Program-made: the position numbers and the translations under genes
Assembly (NCBI GenBank): GCA_035647435.1
Contig: DASRNM010000068.1
Coordinates: 1 to 9,570, forward strand
Length of the DNA: 9,570 bases
Source: JAAZFZ01 sp035647435
GTDB taxonomy: Bacteria; Bacillota; Clostridia; Oscillospirales; Acutalibacteraceae
Direction: 5' to 3'
In this document: positions 1 through 6,026 of the stretch, piece by piece
Numbering within the stretch: the first letter of the stretch is position 1
How the letters are laid out: each line of letters begins with the position of its first letter
The notes under the pieces: generated by a model
What the model was told of the DNA's origin: nothing
Database searches by the model: none
What the model saw: only the letters and a program-made list of their open reading frames with translations

Positions 1-1492
1 GTTCAAACACATTGATTCGCTTGCAGTTTTTTTAAAAAACAATGGATTAAAAAAAGGTGATGTTTTTACAGTTTTTTTACCGACAACCGTTCACAGCATC
101 GTAGCATTTTATGCTTTGAATAAAATCGGTGTAATTTCAAATATTGTGCACCCATTGACACCGCCAAATGTGTTGATTGAACAAATAAATAAAATAGGTT
201 CAAAAGGAGTTTTTGTTTTAGATATTTTGGCGTTAGACTATATTCAGCCTTTGAAAACGAATAAGTCTATGATAATTCTTTGCTCAAACTCTGATTTTGC
301 AGGAAAAATTAAATCACCATTTTTTAAGTTATATGAGAATGTTAGAATTTTGAATAAGTTTAATAAAGCAGGCTTAATTAAGTTTAAAGATACAATGAAT
401 TATAATATTGAATTAAACGAAAGGCAAAGCGGTGATGATATATCGGTTTATCTGCACGGGGGTGGAACGACAGGCGAGAGTAAAATTATTAAGCTCAGCA
501 ATTCGGCGTTAAACTCACTTTCCGTTATGCTCGAAAAACTTGATGAAAAGCATTCGCCCGGCAAAGAGTGCTCACTAATGGTTTTGCCCTTATTTCATGC
601 GTTTGGCTTGGGTGTTTCAATGCATTTCAGCCTTTGTAATGGGTTTTGTTGTATACCTGTGCCGAAATTTAAACCTGCAAGCATTAACAGGCTTATAAAA
701 AGGTATTGTGTTACATTCATAGTCGGTGTACCAAATATGTACAGAAAGATAATGGAGCAAAGCAATTTTGCAGGCAGCCACCTTAAAAAGCTTAGACTAT
801 TGTTCTGCGGCGGTGATTTTTTAAGTGAGCAGTTTTTGAATTATTTTAACAGAACACTAAATGACTACGGTTGTAAAAGCAGGTTGATGAGAGGCTACGG
901 TTTGACCGAAACAAGCTCTGTGTGCTGCACAAACACTAAGGAGCATTGTAGAGAGAATTCAATCGGTAAAACGCTCGACGGGGTAGTTATGCAGATTTGG
1001 GACGAATTTGGAAACGAGCTTGATAACGAAGAAATCGGAGAATTTGTTGTCAGCGCACCGACTTTAATGAGCGGATATTTCAGCTGTGAACACCCCGGAA
1101 TATATGTTGACAAAAGCGGAACTGAATGGATTAAAACAGGGGATTTAGGCTATTGTGATAAGGATGGATATTATTATTTTTCTGGCAGAAAAAAGCGGAT
1201 GATTATTATATCGGGATTTAATGTATATCCAATTGATATAGAAAGCAAGGTGCAAACACTCCCATTTATCAAAGAGGTGTGTGCTATTGAAGGCAAAGAA
1301 AACAAAAAAACTATAATCAAACTTTTTATATCTGTTGAAAAAACTTCCTTTTCTTCAAAAAAGATAACAGAAAAAGTTTTTGCGTTTTGCGAAAAGAGTT
1401 TGCCGAGATATTCATGTCCTAAACAGGTGACTATACTAAAAGATTTGCCGAAAACACAAATGGGAAAGATTGATTATTCAAAGCTTGTTTAA
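1..1492 (+). CDS. AMP-dependent synthetase/ligase, acyl-CoA synthetase-like (5' partial)
   Basis: The reading frame is open from the left edge (codons start at base 2), so the true start lies upstream; the TTG at 116 is internal. All hallmarks of the adenylate-forming (AMP-binding) superfamily are present in order. The phosphate-binding loop HGGGTTGESK is at bases 455-484, the A5 motif GYGLTET at 893-913, and the KTGDLGY motif lies just before the hinge region SGRKKRMIIISGFNVYP. The C-terminal LPKTQMGKID motif carries the catalytic lysine (codon 1466-1468). Such enzymes activate a carboxylic acid to an acyl-AMP and usually pass it to CoA or a carrier-protein thiol. The motif pattern fits an acyl-CoA synthetase of the cytosol, but the acid is not readable from the sequence. 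No carrier or condensation domain follows, so it does not look like an NRPS module here. About 50 N-terminal residues are probably missing. No convincing terminator follows the stop. Confidence 0.9.
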   Translation, partial: FKHIDSLAVFLKNNGLKKGDVFTVFLPTTVHSIVAFYALNKIGVISNIVHPLTPPNVLIEQINKIGSKGVFVLDILALDYIQPLKTNKSMIILCSNSDFAGKIKSPFFKLYENVRILNKFNKAGLIKFKDTMNYNIELNERQSGDDISVYLHGGGTTGESKIIKLSNSALNSLSVMLEKLDEKHSPGKECSLMVLPLFHAFGLGVSMHFSLCNGFCCIPVPKFKPASINRLIKRYCVTFIVGVPNMYRKIMEQSNFAGSHLKKLRLLFCGGDFLSEQFLNYFNRTLNDYGCKSRLMRGYGLTETSSVCCTNTKEHCRENSIGKTLDGVVMQIWDEFGNELDNEEIGEFVVSAPTLMSGYFSCEHPGIYVDKSGTEWIKTGDLGYCDKDGYYYFSGRKKRMIIISGFNVYPIDIESKVQTLPFIKEVCAIEGKENKKTIIKLFISVEKTSFSSKKITEKVFAFCEKSLPRYSCPKQVTILKDLPKTQMGKIDYSKLV

Positions 1493-1571
1493 AATTTATA
1501 GACACGATAAAATCGGCTGTGAATTCAAAGATAATTTTAACAATTTATAGTAGAGTTTTTTGTGATTTGTC

Positions 1572-1600
1572 TTGACAAGATATTCAAAAACGGTTATACT
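1572..1600 (+). promoter_or_regulatory. Sigma-A promoter of the tRNA-His/tRNA-Gln unit
   Basis: A perfect -35 box TTGACA (1572-1577) and a near-consensus -10 box TATACT (1595-1600) are separated by the ideal 17 bp. Transcription should begin near 1607, about 29 bases before the first tRNA. It is the best promoter in the window, as expected for stable RNA genes. Confidence 0.85.
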
Positions 1601-1635
1601 ATCATCTGTTATCAGTGTGGAATAACCTGTTATAT

Positions 1636-1713
1636 GGTGGATATAGCTCAGTTGGTTAGAGCGCCAGGTTGTGGCCCTGGAGGTCGTCGGTTCAAAACCG
1701 ATTATCCACCCCA
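1636..1713 (+). tRNA. tRNA-His (anticodon GTG)
   Basis: The full cloverleaf can be drawn. The extra 5' G typical of tRNA-His (1636) faces C73 (1710). The acceptor stem is 1637-1643 with 1703-1709, and the D stem is GCTC/GAGC (1646-1649 with 1659-1662). The anticodon stem is CCAGG/CCTGG (1664-1668 with 1676-1680), with loop TTGTGGC and anticodon GTG at 1671-1673. The T stem is 1686-1690 with 1698-1702, with loop TTCAAAA. The CCA end is genomically encoded (1711-1713). The encoded G-1 and the anticodon agree on histidine. Confidence 0.96.
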
Positions 1714-1718
1714 CAAAA

Positions 1719-1749
1719 TTTAAGTGCAGGGTTTTGCCCTGCATTTAAA
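1719..1749. other. Strong hairpin between the two tRNA genes
   Basis: A 13-bp stem (1719-1731 with 1737-1749, including one G-U pair) has a core TGCAGGG/CCCTGCA and a TTTTG loop. It lies in the 57-base spacer between tRNA-His and tRNA-Gln. Only three T's follow the core on the + strand before an A-run, so it is a poor intrinsic terminator. The second tRNA has no promoter of its own visible in the spacer. It may mark an RNA processing site or a partial attenuator; its function is unknown. Confidence 0.6.
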
Positions 1750-1770
1750 AAAATCCAAAATCTGATATTT

Positions 1771-1845
1771 TGGGGTGTAGCCAAGGGGTAAGGCAACGGA
1801 CTTTGACTCCGTCATTCGCTGGTTCAAATCCAGCCATCCCAGCCA
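1771..1845 (+). tRNA. tRNA-Gln (anticodon TTG)
   Basis: The acceptor stem TGGGGTG/CATCCCA pairs 1771-1777 with 1835-1841, with one G-U pair. The anticodon stem ACGGA/TCCGT (1796-1800 with 1808-1812) holds loop CTTTGAC with anticodon TTG at 1803-1805. The T arm CTGG-TTCAAAT-CCAG is intact. The discriminator base is G1842, and CCA is encoded at 1843-1845. It reads CAA, and by wobble CAG. It is most likely co-transcribed with tRNA-His from the promoter at 1572-1600, because no separate promoter is visible between the genes. Confidence 0.96.
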
Positions 1846-1849
1846 AAAT

Positions 1850-1900
1850 TTGACCGCAGTTTGATACGACAAATATCAAGCTTGCGGTCAATTTATTTTA
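1850..1900 (+). terminator. Intrinsic terminator of the tRNA unit
   Basis: A two-part hairpin begins right after the CCA of tRNA-Gln. The outer stem TTGACCGCA/TGCGGTCAA pairs 1850-1858 with 1883-1891, and the inner stem TTGATA/TATCAA pairs 1861-1866 with 1874-1879. A T-rich tail (ATTTATTTTA) follows, which is the expected layout for Rho-independent termination. Confidence 0.8.
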
Positions 1901-1917
1901 AATCAAACAAATAAATC

Positions 1918-1935
1918 GTCAGAGATATATCTGAC
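1918..1935. other. Small palindrome upstream of the glycoside hydrolase gene
   Basis: GTCAGA (1918-1923) and TCTGAC (1930-1935) form a perfect 6-bp inverted repeat around GATATA. It lies between the tRNA terminator and the putative hydrolase promoter, about 40 bases before the -35 box. It could be a regulator site or a minor second terminator (a CTTTTATA stretch follows). Nothing in the sequence decides between these. Confidence 0.35.
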
Positions 1936-1974
1936 AACCTTTTATACAGTTAATTGTATTATTATGAATATTTA

Positions 1975-2004
1975 TTGATTTGCTAATGGTATAACTGCTA
2001 TACT
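1975..2004 (+). promoter_or_regulatory. Putative promoter of the GH39-like gene, with an inverted repeat at the -10 box
   Basis: TTGATT (1975-1980) and TATACT (1999-2004) are 18 bp apart. TG at 1996-1997 is placed as in an extended -10 element (TGcTATACT). The predicted transcript begins near 2011, giving a leader of about 25 bases. An inverted repeat GTATA-N5-TATAC (1989-2003) overlaps the -10 box and is a candidate operator for a repressor. Confidence 0.6.
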
Positions 2005-2022
2005 TAGAATATCAACACTAAT

Positions 2023-2028
2023 GGAGGG
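2023..2028 (+). promoter_or_regulatory. Ribosome binding site that sets the GH39-like start at 2036
   Basis: GGAGGG lies 7 bases before ATG 2036. The in-frame upstream ATG at 2021 overlaps this site and has no ribosome binding site of its own, so 2036 is the better start. Confidence 0.8.
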
Positions 2029-2035
2029 AACTTTT

Positions 2036-3709
2036 ATGGTCACACTAATGAAATTATTTTCTTCTTTGATGGCTTTAATTATAGCATTTATCGGGAATGT
2101 ATATATGTTAGGGATCAACCTTGTGAAAAGCTATGAATTTGATATTGATACTACACAAACCTCAACAACGCTCCACAATCCTGCGAGCAATGTCAATGTT
2201 TGGTCTATTTCTGGCAATCCATTTGTGAATGCTAAGAACAACGAAAAATACGATGTTTTTGACTTTGTTGATTATGTTCAGTTTATGCAATGCACTGGGG
2301 GAAGTGCTGATAGAGACCTGTTCATTGACCCCTATGACAAGTCAGTTATGGATGACTACGATTTCAGTATGCTTATTGATAATTGCCGTGGGGTTCTGAA
2401 TCTCGGGGCGAAGCCCATGTTGAAACTCGGCAGCGTTCCCTTGAAATACTCTTCAAAGGGAACATCAGATAATTTTTTTGGTACAAACATTTATCCTCCA
2501 GACGATTATAATATGTATTATAATTATATGAAGGCTATAATTGAGGCCCTTGTGGAAGAATTTGGGCATGAAGAGGTTCTTTCTTGGCGATTTGGAGTTA
2601 TGACTGAATATGAAAATAGCGACTGGTTTATGGCGGAATCAGGCAACCCGCAAGAAAGTGCAATAGAATATTGCAAACTTTACGATTATACTGTAGCAGC
2701 CCTGACAGATGTTTTGGGCAACGAAGTTTTTGTTGGTGCTCATTCAATGACTGTTTCAGAAGGTCTGTGGGACGAAGCATATTTTATAAAGCATTGTGCT
2801 AAAGGCAGAAACTATAAAACAGGCAAAATAGGTACAAGGATTTGTTATCTGTCCGCTTCATTTTATGACATGGGACCCGGCAAGTATTCATTAGGGTTAA
2901 CTCTTCCTGAAACAATAGATTACCTTAGAAATACAGCTGAAAAGGTGGGGCTCAATAGTCTTATTTTTGGTATAGATGAAGGAAGAATTCTTAGCGGCAC
3001 AGAATCAGGCATCGGGTCTTCAGCATTATTATCTCGAACATGTGGGTATACCTATCAGGCGGCTTACGATGCGCGCCTTTATAAACAGATGTTTGAGAAT
3101 GATATAAACTATTTTTCATCATGGTCATTTCTCACCGGAGGGATTATAGAAGGTATACCAACAATTAGTTATCATGTTGCAAAGCATGCCTCTGAATTTG
3201 GAGGAGCTAAACTTGTAAAAACCAATTTATCTTCTAAAGGATTGATATCTTTTGGCGAAGTTGAGGCAATTTCTGCCTATAATGAAGATGCGGAAAGTGT
3301 TTATATCATGGCTTATAACTTTAAGAATAGCCTTAAATATAAAACTAAAGCAGATGTTAGACTGATAATAAACATTCCGCAGTTTGACTCAGATACAGTT
3401 ATGATTACAACATCAGTTATTGATGATGATTGCAACTTTTTTGATGAATGGAATAAAGATAGAGAAACATATAACATCGGTAATGATTGTTTTAATTGGT
3501 CTCCTGATGATCCCTGTGTTGAAACCACAACAACCCTTTTTGACAGCAACGCAAGACAGTTTTATTTCAACAACAGATACCGTTATGAAGAATGTGCTAC
3601 ACTTACACCTGTAGAAGAAACTTGCAAAGTTGAGGGCGGCAAGATTGAACTAAATGCTACTATTGAAGCAAATACAGTTATATTTTATAAAATTACTCTT
3701 TGCAAATAA
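2036..3709 (+). CDS. Exported GH39-like (clan GH-A) glycoside hydrolase
   Basis: This is a 557-residue protein with an N-terminal hydrophobic segment (about residues 4-28), a signal peptide or membrane anchor, so it probably acts outside the cell. A TIM-barrel region (about 45-385) resembles family GH39 (beta-xylosidase/alpha-L-iduronidase type). It has the family-like stretch NLGAKPMLKLGSVP, and later a helix ending EEVLSWRFGV that leads into the acid/base region TEYEN (Glu191). A second candidate, FGIDEG (Glu315), would be the nucleophile. The 124-residue spacing is close to that of characterised GH39 enzymes. About 385-557 looks like the C-terminal beta domain, ending in the typical ANTVIFYKITL strand. 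The Asn that normally precedes the acid/base Glu in clan GH-A is Thr190, so substrate and even activity are uncertain. It stands alone, with its own promoter and a terminator shared with the convergent LCP gene. Family-level call fairly likely; substrate unknown. Confidence 0.7.
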   Translation: MVTLMKLFSSLMALIIAFIGNVYMLGINLVKSYEFDIDTTQTSTTLHNPASNVNVWSISGNPFVNAKNNEKYDVFDFVDYVQFMQCTGGSADRDLFIDPYDKSVMDDYDFSMLIDNCRGVLNLGAKPMLKLGSVPLKYSSKGTSDNFFGTNIYPPDDYNMYYNYMKAIIEALVEEFGHEEVLSWRFGVMTEYENSDWFMAESGNPQESAIEYCKLYDYTVAALTDVLGNEVFVGAHSMTVSEGLWDEAYFIKHCAKGRNYKTGKIGTRICYLSASFYDMGPGKYSLGLTLPETIDYLRNTAEKVGLNSLIFGIDEGRILSGTESGIGSSALLSRTCGYTYQAAYDARLYKQMFENDINYFSSWSFLTGGIIEGIPTISYHVAKHASEFGGAKLVKTNLSSKGLISFGEVEAISAYNEDAESVYIMAYNFKNSLKYKTKADVRLIINIPQFDSDTVMITTSVIDDDCNFFDEWNKDRETYNIGNDCFNWSPDDPCVETTTTLFDSNARQFYFNNRYRYEECATLTPVEETCKVEGGKIELNATIEANTVIFYKITLCK

Positions 3710-3741
3710 AAATAAATCGTATTTCTATCATTATAGTATTA

Positions 3742-3790
3742 AAATAACACTCCTTTGCCCAATTAGGCAAAAGAGTGTTATTTATTAATA
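3742..3790. terminator. Bidirectional terminator between the convergent GH39-like and LCP genes
   Basis: A long hairpin pairs 3742-3752 (AAATAACACTC) with 3773-3783, and TTTGCC (3754-3759) with GGCAAA (3766-3771), separated by a single C-A mismatch. The loop is CAATTA. T-rich sequence follows on both strands (TTTATTAATA on +, TTATTTTAATA on -), so it can stop transcripts from both flanking genes. Confidence 0.85.
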
Positions 3791-3798
3791 TAATTGAA

Positions 3799-4839
3799 TT
3801 AATTATCATCAGGGAGGGATTCAACAGGCTCCATGTTTGGATAAAGCTGCTCGTGAATATCATTTCTAACCTTTGTCCAGTCAAGAATTATGACTTCAAT
3901 ACCGTTTATTTCAATTAAGCCCGGTTGGTCTCTTGGTATCAATGCCTCATCAATATCCCATGAAATATATTTCATTGCATTTGTTGATTGAGCGACCAAT
4001 TGTTTTTTGTTGAAATCTGTTGTTACAATGGGCAAAAGATCGTCAAGCAGTTCAAGCCCTTTAGACAAACTGATATTTTTTGCTTTGTATGTAAGTGCTT
4101 TCAAAATATTGCGTTGGCGTTGCGTTCGTGCTCGGTCTGTGTCAATTGAACGAGTTCTTGCATATTTGAGAGCTAATTCACCATCAAATTTATATGTGCC
4201 CGCTCCTTTCGATGTGCCAATACCCTTGAGATCAAGGCTTTCTCTAAGGTAATTAAATTCCTTGTCTGTCAACTCAATGCTAACTCCACCAAGGTTATCA
4301 ATTATTTCAGTAAATCCACTAAAATCAACGGAAACATAATTGTCAATTCTTGTTTTATAGTTTTGCTCGATTGTTTCAATAAGCAAATTAGGCCCACCAT
4401 AGGCATAAGCCGCATTCAGTCTTGCGTTTCCATGGCCAGGGATGGACACATAGGTTGCTCTTGACAATGAAACATAGCTGATTTTATTGTCTCGCTTATT
4501 AATTGAGGCAATAATCATGGCATCTGAACGGCCGTAGTATTTGCCACCGCCTCCGTAATCATAGCCTATTAATAAGATGTTTATTACATCTTCGTTATAC
4601 CAAAACCTTGTATCCAAAAGGTTTTCTTCAATATCTTCATCGGCCTCATCGAAATCCGCACCACTTAAATCTTCTGTAAAGCTTGGGTCAATTTCAAGGG
4701 TGGTGTTGTTATCATAATTAATCTTATTCAAATAGGAGTTAACAAAAATAAAAACGCCGGTGGCAGGGATTGCTACAACAAGTATTAATGCGCAAATAAC
4801 TATGATTGCTTTCTTCTTTTTAGCAGTTATATTTTTCAA
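3799..4839 (-). CDS. LytR-CpsA-Psr (LCP) family cell-wall glycopolymer ligase
   Basis: This 346-residue protein starts with a lysine-rich cytoplasmic tail and one transmembrane helix (about 11-34). An unusually acidic linker (about 51-72, dominated by Asp/Glu) leads to the extracellular LCP domain (about 85-300). LCP enzymes transfer undecaprenyl-linked glycopolymers such as teichoic acid or capsule to peptidoglycan. The expected phosphate- and metal-binding residues are visible: Asp94, Arg104 and Asp106 (GRSD), Arg127, Arg228 and Arg230 (YARTR), and the Gln-rich RTQRQRN stretch (238-244). The usual SIPRDTYV motif reads SLSRATYV: Arg is kept but the next Asp is Ala128. The start is TTG; GAGGA lies 6 bases upstream, and the nearby ATG is out of frame. 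It has its own promoter (4878-4906) and is divergent from the M42 operon. Which polymer it attaches cannot be read here; the nearby GH39-like enzyme is only a circumstantial hint. Confidence 0.93.
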   Translation of the reverse strand: MKNITAKKKKAIIVICALILVVAIPATGVFIFVNSYLNKINYDNNTTLEIDPSFTEDLSGADFDEADEDIEENLLDTRFWYNEDVINILLIGYDYGGGGKYYGRSDAMIIASINKRDNKISYVSLSRATYVSIPGHGNARLNAAYAYGGPNLLIETIEQNYKTRIDNYVSVDFSGFTEIIDNLGGVSIELTDKEFNYLRESLDLKGIGTSKGAGTYKFDGELALKYARTRSIDTDRARTQRQRNILKALTYKAKNISLSKGLELLDDLLPIVTTDFNKKQLVAQSTNAMKYISWDIDEALIPRDQPGLIEINGIEVIILDWTKVRNDIHEQLYPNMEPVESLPDDN

Positions 4840-4845
4840 AGCTCG

Positions 4846-4850
4846 TCCTC
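4846..4850 (-). promoter_or_regulatory. Ribosome binding site supporting the TTG start of the LCP gene
   Basis: On the minus strand GAGGA (4850 to 4846) sits 6 bases before TTG at 4839-4837. The only nearby ATG overlaps this site and is out of frame, so TTG is the start. Confidence 0.8.
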
Positions 4851-4877
4851 ATTTCAAAAAGAATTTTAACATCAAAT

Positions 4878-4906
4878 ATTATACATCAATAGTTTTTTAA
4901 AATCAA
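4878..4906 (-). promoter_or_regulatory. Sigma-A promoter of the LCP gene
   Basis: Read on the minus strand, TTGATT (4906-4901) and a perfect TATAAT (4883-4878) are 17 bp apart. Transcription should start near 4871, giving a leader of about 32 bases to the TTG start. Confidence 0.8.
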
Positions 4907-4937
4907 ACAAAAAGAATTCATTGTTTGCAAGTGTTAC

Positions 4938-4965
4938 TTGAATTATAAATTGGTTATAGTATAAT
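4938..4965 (+). promoter_or_regulatory. Sigma-A promoter of the five-gene M42 operon
   Basis: TTGAAT (4938-4943) and a perfect TATAAT (4960-4965) are 16 bp apart, predicting a transcript start near 4972. That start would leave almost no leader before the ATG at 4974, but a normal 26-base leader before GTG 4998. A short palindrome CAAGT-GTT-ACTTG (4928-4940) overlaps the -35 box and could be an operator. The divergent LCP -35 box is about 31 bp away, so the two promoters could share regulation. Confidence 0.8.
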
Positions 4966-4985
4966 TTGTAGTAATGTTTTATAAA

Positions 4986-4992
4986 AGAGGTG
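4986..4992 (+). promoter_or_regulatory. Ribosome binding site that sets the first M42 start at GTG 4998
   Basis: AGAGGTG precedes GTG 4998 by 5 bases (7 counted from the GG). The in-frame ATG 4974 lies at the predicted transcript start and has no site upstream, so the protein begins MELLSKRIFSL. Confidence 0.75.
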
Positions 4993-4997
4993 TTCTT

Positions 4998-6026
4998 GTG
5001 GAACTACTAAGTAAGCGTATTTTCTCTTTATGCTCCGAGTTTGGAGCGTCAGGGAATGAAAAGGATGTTTCTGAGTTTCTTACTAAAAAGCTTTCGAAGC
5101 ACATGAGTGTAAAAAAAGACAATTTAGGCAATGTTATCGGCGAAAGTTTTGGCAACGGAGTTCACATTGCTTTGGATGCACATATGGATCAAATAGGATT
5201 TATTGTTGTCAGCGTTGAGGATGACGGTTTTCTGAAAGTTACACCATGTGGTGGTATAGATAAACGGGTTCTTGCCGCTCATGAGGTTACAGTTTGGGGA
5301 AAAGATAAAATCTTTGGTGTAATCACCTCAACTCCTCCGCATCTAGTCAAGGATGAAGACGGAAAAAAGGCAAGCGAAATAGAAGATTTGTCAATAGACA
5401 TAGGGATGTCGGCTAAAAAGGCAAAAGAAACAGTTAGAGTTGGGGATAGGGTAACCCTAAAATCTCCTCAGCTTAAGCTTTTAAACAACCGTATAAGCTG
5501 CAACACAGCAGACGATAGAGCAGGCGTTTTATCAATTTTAAGATGCCTTGAGATTCTTGAAAATCAAAAGCATAATTGCAAACTGACTGTTATGTTCACC
5601 GTTCAAGAAGAAACAGGTGGCAGCGGTGCAAAGGTCGGCGGCTACATTGCGCAGGCAGACGAGGCATTTTCAGTTGATGTGGGTTTTGCGAAGGCTCCCG
5701 ATGTGACAAAAGAATCAACCTCTGAAATTGGTAAAGGCACAATGATTGGCATATCTCCCGTTCTTGATTATGAAATGAGCAGAACACTTGAGAGAATTGC
5801 AAAAGAAAAAAATATAGATTTTCAGCTTGAAATTATGGGTGCAAAAACCGGCACAAATGCAGACAGTATACAAACTGCAGGTAAGGGCACGAAAACCGCA
5901 TTGTTATCTATTCCGATGAGAAATATGCACACAGGTTGTGAGCTTATTCAGCTTGACGACATTGAAAGCACGGCCCACTTAATGGCAAACTATATTTTGG
6001 AAAGGGGAGGGCTGAACAATGATTAA
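4998..6026 (+). CDS. M42 family metallo-aminopeptidase (first of a tandem pair)
   Basis: This 342-residue protein, starting at GTG 4998, has the normal length for peptidase family M42 (glutamyl aminopeptidase/TET type). These are cytosolic dizinc or dicobalt enzymes that form large dodecamers and remove N-terminal residues from short peptides. All expected residues are visible: His62 and Asp64 in DAHMDQIGF, the bridging Asp172 in TADDRAG, catalytic Glu204 and ligand Glu205 in VQEETGG, Asp227 in SVDVGF, and His311 in RNMHTG. A separate dimerisation domain is expected between about residues 68 and 165. It is the first gene of the operon, and its last 8 bases overlap the start of a second M42 gene, which suggests translational coupling. 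The family also includes enzymes once called endoglucanase/FrvX-like, but the peptidase role is better supported. Residue specificity is not readable. Confidence 0.93.
   Translation: MELLSKRIFSLCSEFGASGNEKDVSEFLTKKLSKHMSVKKDNLGNVIGESFGNGVHIALDAHMDQIGFIVVSVEDDGFLKVTPCGGIDKRVLAAHEVTVWGKDKIFGVITSTPPHLVKDEDGKKASEIEDLSIDIGMSAKKAKETVRVGDRVTLKSPQLKLLNNRISCNTADDRAGVLSILRCLEILENQKHNCKLTVMFTVQEETGGSGAKVGGYIAQADEAFSVDVGFAKAPDVTKESTSEIGKGTMIGISPVLDYEMSRTLERIAKEKNIDFQLEIMGAKTGTNADSIQTAGKGTKTALLSIPMRNMHTGCELIQLDDIESTAHLMANYILERGGLNND

Noticed and set aside
116..118. TTG as the start of the acyl-CoA synthetase-like gene
   Set aside because: The same frame is open and reads sensible AMP-binding N-terminal sequence back to base 2. 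No ribosome binding site precedes 116, so the gene is cut by the window edge.
1497..1545. Possible terminator after the acyl-CoA synthetase-like gene
   Set aside because: Only a 4-bp CGAT/ATCG stem with interrupted flanks can be drawn and no T-run follows directly, so it is too weak to call.
1496..1744. Minus-strand open frame encoding an 82-residue peptide
   Set aside because: It is the reverse complement of the tRNA-His gene. The FEPTTSRATTWRSNQLSY string is the familiar false protein produced by translating antisense to tRNAs.
1846..2035. tRNA-Gln as an attachment site for an island carrying the glycoside hydrolase gene
   Set aside because: No repeat of the tRNA 3' end is visible elsewhere in the window, and there is no integrase or mobility gene.
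3420..3614. Alternative-frame and antisense open frames within the hydrolase, peptidase and PLP-enzyme genes
   Set aside because: They overlap strongly supported genes, lack ribosome binding sites and show no recognisable protein features.
4974..4976. ATG as the start of the first M42 gene
   Set aside because: It lies at the predicted transcript start with no ribosome binding site. GTG 4998 has AGAGGTG at the right distance and gives the usual M42 N-terminus.
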